From JACKDW01 sp964621785 (GTDB lineage: Bacteria; Myxococcota_A; Polyangia; Nannocystales; Nannocystaceae): a stretch of DNA of 64,000 bases. A program made the translations under genes and the position numbers. Location: positions 1-64,000 of the forward strand of contig CAZUPD010000033.1 of NCBI GenBank assembly GCA_964621785.1, written 5' to 3'. Below, in pieces: positions 62,877 through 64,000 of the stretch (position 1 is its first letter; every line of letters starts with the position of its first letter). The notes under the pieces were generated by a model. The model was given only the letters and a program-made list of their open reading frames with translations, did no database searches and was not told the DNA's origin.

Positions 62877-64000
62877 TGGCGCTGGCGCTGGATCCATGCC
62901 TGAGCATCCGGGGGGACCGCGGTAAACCGGATGGTCGTGCAATCCTCCGACGACGTGATGACCTTTCCGTAGACCGCAGTGCCGGCGACTTCGTCAGCCA
63001 ACAGCGTCAGCTTGACATCCTTGCGCGGCGCGATTGTTTTCGTGCCGACAAAGGTCGCGGCGTCGGGGGCAAGCGCGCTGAGTTCAACCCGTACATGACC
63101 TTGGGCGACATGCTTCCCGTCGATCACCGCCAGGTCGACCGCGGGGCGATGCGTCAGCGGGGTGAGGTCGGGCGCAAACACAGGGAGGTCGATTTCGTAG
63201 GTGCCGCGGATCCCAAGGATTTCGTGGATCTGCAGCGGCGCGTCGATTCCCTTGGGCGTCGCTCGGAAACTCTCGCCGGTCAACACCCGCTCGCGCAACT
63301 GCGAGAGAGTTGCCTCGGACACCAGGACTTGGCCCCCGACCGTATAGGATTCGATCCGACTGGTGATGTTGACCGGACTGCCGACGACACCGTACTTGGT
63401 GCGCTTGTCCGAGCCGATGTTGCCGAGGACGATCACCCCGGTGTGGATGCCGATCCCCATCTCGAGCTCGGGGAGACCTTCGGACCGCAGCTTGTCATTG
63501 ACCTCGACCATGGCCCGTTGCATCGACAACGCACAGGCGATCGCGCGTTCGGCATCGTCCTCGTGGGGAATCGGAGCTCCGAACAGCGCGAGGATGGCGT
63601 CGCCGATGAAGTCGTTGATCAACCCGTGATAGTCGGTGATGAGGTCCGACATCGCGGCGAAGTAGATGTTGAGCGTGCGGACGACCTGCTCGGGCGGAAG
63701 CTGTTCACACAAAGCCGAAAACCCGCGTAGATCCGACATCAAGATGCTGATCGTCCGGCGCTCGCCACCGAGTTTGAGGGCATCGGGCGACTCCAACAAC
63801 GTATGCACGATTGTGTCGGACATGTAGCGACCAAACACTTTGCGGATAAAGCCGTTGCGAACTTCGAGGTCGCGGACGAGGGCCTCGACCTCCTCGACCT
63901 TTTCGGCGAGTTGGTCCTCGATTTCGTTGCTGTGTTCGAGTGTGAACTCGTGGAGGAGTTGCAGTTCTTTGTGCGAGCTGTCCAACTCGCGTACCCGGGC
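62877..64000 (-). CDS. Class III adenylate/guanylate cyclase (partial at both ends)
   Basis: About 374 residues visible; the 5' end runs off the window at 64000 and the 3' end enters the 100-N gap. A coiled coil (HSNEIEDQLAEKVEEVEALVRDLE) precedes the cyclase domain: ISILMSDLRGFSALCEQL (first metal Asp), LINDFIGDAILALFGAP (second metal Asp), RTKYGVVGSPVNITSRIES (Asn and Arg of the active site). The C-terminal ~150 residues (FAPDLTPLTHRPAVDLAV, VRVELSALAPDAATFVGT) contain a PilZ-like or beta-rich region of unclear family. It heads the signalling operon, suggesting cyclic nucleotide output or input to the partner-switch proteins. Confidence 0.9.

Overview
The window is GC-rich DNA (roughly two thirds G+C by eye) that looks like a myxobacterium of the Nannocystaceae type (Nannocystis/Plesiocystis/Enhygromyxa-like); I infer this and have not tested it. 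The signs are many lipoproteins with Ser/Thr/Asp linkers, DUF4215 Cys-rich repeats, a MYXO-CTERM anchor, eukaryote-like Ser/Thr kinases (one with PEGA, one with TPRs), DUF1501/DUF1592 surface proteins, a fused isobutyryl-CoA mutase and a PKS/NRPS locus. I saw no rRNA, tRNA, CRISPR array or insertion sequence. Two runs of N (47547-47556 and 62777-62876) are assembly gaps.

Layout. 1-9.1 kb: envelope and secreted proteins: the tail of a secreted protein, a triple F5/8C-like lipoprotein, a two-CXXCH protein coupled to a His-tailed beta-barrel, a VanY-type peptidase, a MYXO-CTERM protein and lipoproteins. 9.1-18.7 kb: argS, a DASS anion transporter overlapping a DUF3604 protein, a beta-barrel, an AAA ATPase and a GH75 chitosanase-like lipoprotein. 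18.7-20.7 kb: an AT-richer RloA/RloB (AbiL-type) phage-defence pair. 20.7-26 kb: a PEGA kinase and icmF. 26-37.4 kb: a DUF1592-DUF1501 operon, two surface lipoproteins, a gene that lacks its 5' end and a large membrane protein. 37.6-42 kb: an SLC12-like cotransporter and two linker lipoproteins.

42-57.4 kb: a TPR kinase converges on an FHA-LuxR regulator. Divergent from the regulator is a PKS module (KS-AT-KR-ACP-TE), followed by an NRPS (A-T-C-A-T) and a radical SAM enzyme. The domain logic predicts a small dipeptide-malonate product with a beta-hydroxy acid end, possibly a statine-like unit.

57.5-64 kb: a tightly overlapping minus-strand signalling operon. It holds a class III nucleotide cyclase (cut by a gap and by the window end), a degenerate anti-sigma-like ATPase paired with a STAS-methyltransferase fusion, a Cache-HAMP-PP2C phosphatase, and a second, intact ATPase/STAS pair (slr1658/slr1659 type).

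The least expected signal is not a gene. A degenerate palindrome, TGYANNTRCA (more loosely TRYANNTRYA, repeating every 6 bp), occurs about 39 times by eye where composition predicts only a few. It lies in genes and between genes, and inside genes it sits almost always in one codon phase that places T-A-T-A at the wobble positions. This suggests selection on the DNA itself, like a highly iterated palindrome.
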